A stretch of DNA of 64,000 nucleotides from Anaerolineae bacterium (GTDB lineage Bacteria > Chloroflexota > Anaerolineae > Promineifilales > Promineifilaceae). The DNA lies in the NCBI GenBank assembly GCA_019637635.1, contig JAHBVI010000024.1, forward strand, positions 1 through 64,000, written 5' to 3'. The position numbers were made by a program, and so were the translations under genes. Below, in pieces: positions 62,407 through 64,000 of the stretch. How positions within the stretch are numbered: the first letter of the stretch is position 1; every line of letters begins with the position of its first letter. Under the pieces are notes generated by a model, which saw only the letters and a program-made list of their open reading frames with translations, made no database searches and was not told the origin of the DNA.

Positions 62407-63999
62407 TCAGGGAATTACCTGATTACGCAGGTGCAATTTTTGGCCCACGTTAATAGCGATGTTGCGCATCACTTTCAGGCCCAGGCGGGGGTAACGGTGA
62501 CACAGCTTTTCAAAGTCATCCCGTTGCAGGGCCACCAGTTTGCAGGCGGTGTGGGTCACGGCCGTAGCCACGTGCGGCTGCTGGCTCACCAACGAAATTT
62601 CCCCCAGAAAATCCCCGGCGTGAATGCGCGCCAGCGTCCGCGTATTGTCTTCGCTCAAAATGTCAATACTGCCTTCCATGATCATGTAAAAGATATTGCT
62701 GGTTTGCCCGGCGCGTAACACCACGCTGCCCGGTGGAAACGCCATCACCGCACATAGCCCGGCGATCTTCGCCAATTCCCCTTCTTCCAGCCCGGCAAAA
62801 ATTGCCATCTGTCGCGTGGTCTCATTGACGGAAATACCCAGCCGCTTTTCTTCAAAACCGGCGCGCACCAGGTCAAAAATCTCGCGGCTGGGCGCCGTCA
62901 GCACCGCCCAATCAATATCCAGCGGCACGTATAGCTTGGCCATTTTGATGGTGTCCAGCCGTTCCACCTCGTGAAATACAAAGGAGGGGCAATAGGCCAC
63001 GGGCACAAAACCCAGATTGCTGAGGGTGCGTTGTATGTCCGGCCAATAGGCGCTGACGGTAATTTCCAGATACTCTGCGCCGTACACATTTTTGGCCCAG
63101 AGGTCCAGTTCTTTAAGCAAAAAACCGGCCACGTCATCGCGCAGGTCTATCAATTCCAGCACTTTGATGCTGCGGCCAATGGTATCCAGCGTGAAACCAA
63201 TCGCGCCCACAATGCGGTCATCTTCCCGCGCCACCAGGTAACGCGAATTGCGCGATTCCAGCATGAACAGGCCATAACTCAACTGCAAATTGCCAAATAC
63301 CTGGCGGCGGGACAAACGGCCGCGTTCAATGCGCAGCAGGTACGGCAGCAGCGTTTCTGACAATTCCTCCACCTGAAAACCTTCGCCAATGGGGTAGCCA
63401 TCGGCATCTTCCACGGCGATGATGTCGTTGTGGAAGCCCAGGTTGCGCAGCGCCAACTGCCCCAGCGAGAATGCTTCGGGGATGACGCGGGGGTTGTTGG
63501 AGCGCAAATCATGTGCAGGACCAAACGTCTTGGCCATCATCACCAGGCTTTCCCGGTTTTCCAGCAATACTTTCTGGGGCAGGAAACCAATGGGGCGCAG
63601 GCCAAATTTTTCGGAGATGCGTTGGGCGTAGTCGTGAGCGGTGCGGCATTCAGAAAGGCCAAAGTGCAGCCGTTTGGTGGCAAAGTCCAGCCGGGCTTGC
63701 ATCAGGGCGCTGCCTACGCCGGCGTCGCGGAAATGGGGGTCTACGGCCAACCGGCCAAATTCGCCGCACAGGTCAGAGTAGGCGCCCACTTCAAAGTAGA
63801 CAGATGCGGTGCCCACGACACGGCCGTCTACCTCCGCCAACAAAAACAAATAGCTGTCCCGGTAAATACTGCGCTTCAGCCATTCATCGCTGTAAAACTC
63901 CTTGTAAGGGTATTCCTCGCCGTAGCTGCGATAAAACAAATCGCGCACTGCCGGTAAATCATCTTCGGTTACGTGTCTTACCTGTACTGTTGCGGACAT
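62407..63999 (-). CDS. GNAT acetyltransferase fused to a cyclic-nucleotide-binding domain
   Basis: The 530-residue protein has an N-terminal GNAT domain (about 5-165, FGRLAVDPHFRDAGVGSALM, acetyl-CoA loop). A second GNAT-like region follows (about 170-385, SRYLVAREDDRIVGAIGFTLD). A C-terminal cNMP domain comes last (about 405-520, AFPPGSVVLRAGQTSNIFYMIMEGS, then HAGDFLGEISLVSQQPHVATAV, the phosphate-binding cassette). Lysine acetyltransferases controlled by cAMP are known in mycobacteria, with the cNMP domain first; here the order is reversed. The cassette residues G-E-I and R/P positions are only partly canonical. Complete within the window, ending 1 nt from its edge. Confidence 0.87.
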   Translation of the reverse strand: MSATVQVRHVTEDDLPAVRDLFYRSYGEEYPYKEFYSDEWLKRSIYRDSYLFLLAEVDGRVVGTASVYFEVGAYSDLCGEFGRLAVDPHFRDAGVGSALMQARLDFATKRLHFGLSECRTAHDYAQRISEKFGLRPIGFLPQKVLLENRESLVMMAKTFGPAHDLRSNNPRVIPEAFSLGQLALRNLGFHNDIIAVEDADGYPIGEGFQVEELSETLLPYLLRIERGRLSRRQVFGNLQLSYGLFMLESRNSRYLVAREDDRIVGAIGFTLDTIGRSIKVLELIDLRDDVAGFLLKELDLWAKNVYGAEYLEITVSAYWPDIQRTLSNLGFVPVAYCPSFVFHEVERLDTIKMAKLYVPLDIDWAVLTAPSREIFDLVRAGFEEKRLGISVNETTRQMAIFAGLEEGELAKIAGLCAVMAFPPGSVVLRAGQTSNIFYMIMEGSIDILSEDNTRTLARIHAGDFLGEISLVSQQPHVATAVTHTACKLVALQRDDFEKLCHRYPRLGLKVMRNIAINVGQKLHLRNQVIP

Positions 64000-64000
64000 G

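Overview
The window looks like a chromosomal stretch of a high-GC Chloroflexota bacterium, probably of the Anaerolineae/Ardenticatenia type. This placement is an inference from gene families and style, not from a marker gene. Supporting signs are four large secreted proteins carrying a Y-L-P-[LF] hydrophobic motif near the C-terminus, a MurE with EDPR in place of DNPR, many small regulatory and housekeeping genes with few long operons, and intergenic spaces filled with short repeats. No rRNA, tRNA, CRISPR array, phage or intact insertion sequence was seen.

Two genome-wide signals dominate. First, the 8-bp palindrome ACGGCCGT occurs about 155 times by hand count (about one per 400 bp; about 2 expected by base composition), inside genes and in all three codon registers, much like HIP1 of cyanobacteria. 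Second, more than half of the intergenic spaces carry tandem 7-8 bp words (GAGATTG, GTGATGC, CGTAATC, GTAATTGA, GTGGCAG, CAGGTGTT) followed by inverted copies. They fold into hairpins and often supply the stop codon or last residues of the adjacent gene. A separate set of perfect 13-18 bp hairpins also recurs.

Layout. 1-2.1 kb: remnant of a hybrid sensor kinase, then murE. 2.2-10.7 kb (minus): MA-like protease relative, AEC transporter, HEAT-repeat protein, RseP-like protease, orphan ABC ATPase, and a NarL-type response regulator/kinase pair. 10.8-14.2 kb (minus): two paralogous secreted beta-helix proteins. 14.6-21.4 kb (plus): phosphoglucomutase, four-helix-bundle protein, GlcE-like flavoprotein, and a four-gene quaternary-amine ABC transporter. 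21.5-32.4 kb (mostly minus): hicA remnant, hydrolase, M23 peptidase, bifunctional FtcD, DUF4129 protein, nitrilase, a peroxiredoxin-like gene with in-frame UGA, a small secreted protein and a cadherin/PKD adhesin. 32.7-37 kb: LuxR-TPR regulator, FMO-like flavoprotein, and an HTH regulator/membrane protein pair with clear operators. 37.3-42.3 kb: a 1681-residue secreted ExeM/NucH-type nuclease. 42.4-47.6 kb (minus): SHOCT-like/DUF4097/DUF2089 envelope-type cluster plus a GNAT. 47.7-57.9 kb: CapA, ppk, membrane beta-propeller protein, hydrolase, prs, aat and a class V aminotransferase. 57.9-64 kb: HMG-CoA lyase-like protein, GNAT/rhodanese pair, DUF423, DUF2785, CheY-like receiver and a GNAT-cNMP fusion.

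The most notable single gene is the peroxiredoxin-like gene at 28,592-28,125 (minus). A TGA sits exactly at the peroxidatic cysteine (RGFT-U-PYC). An 8-bp hairpin with a G-containing loop begins 17 nt after it, as expected for a bacterial SECIS element. The gene is therefore best read as a selenoprotein whose start region is also folded into a 15-bp hairpin.
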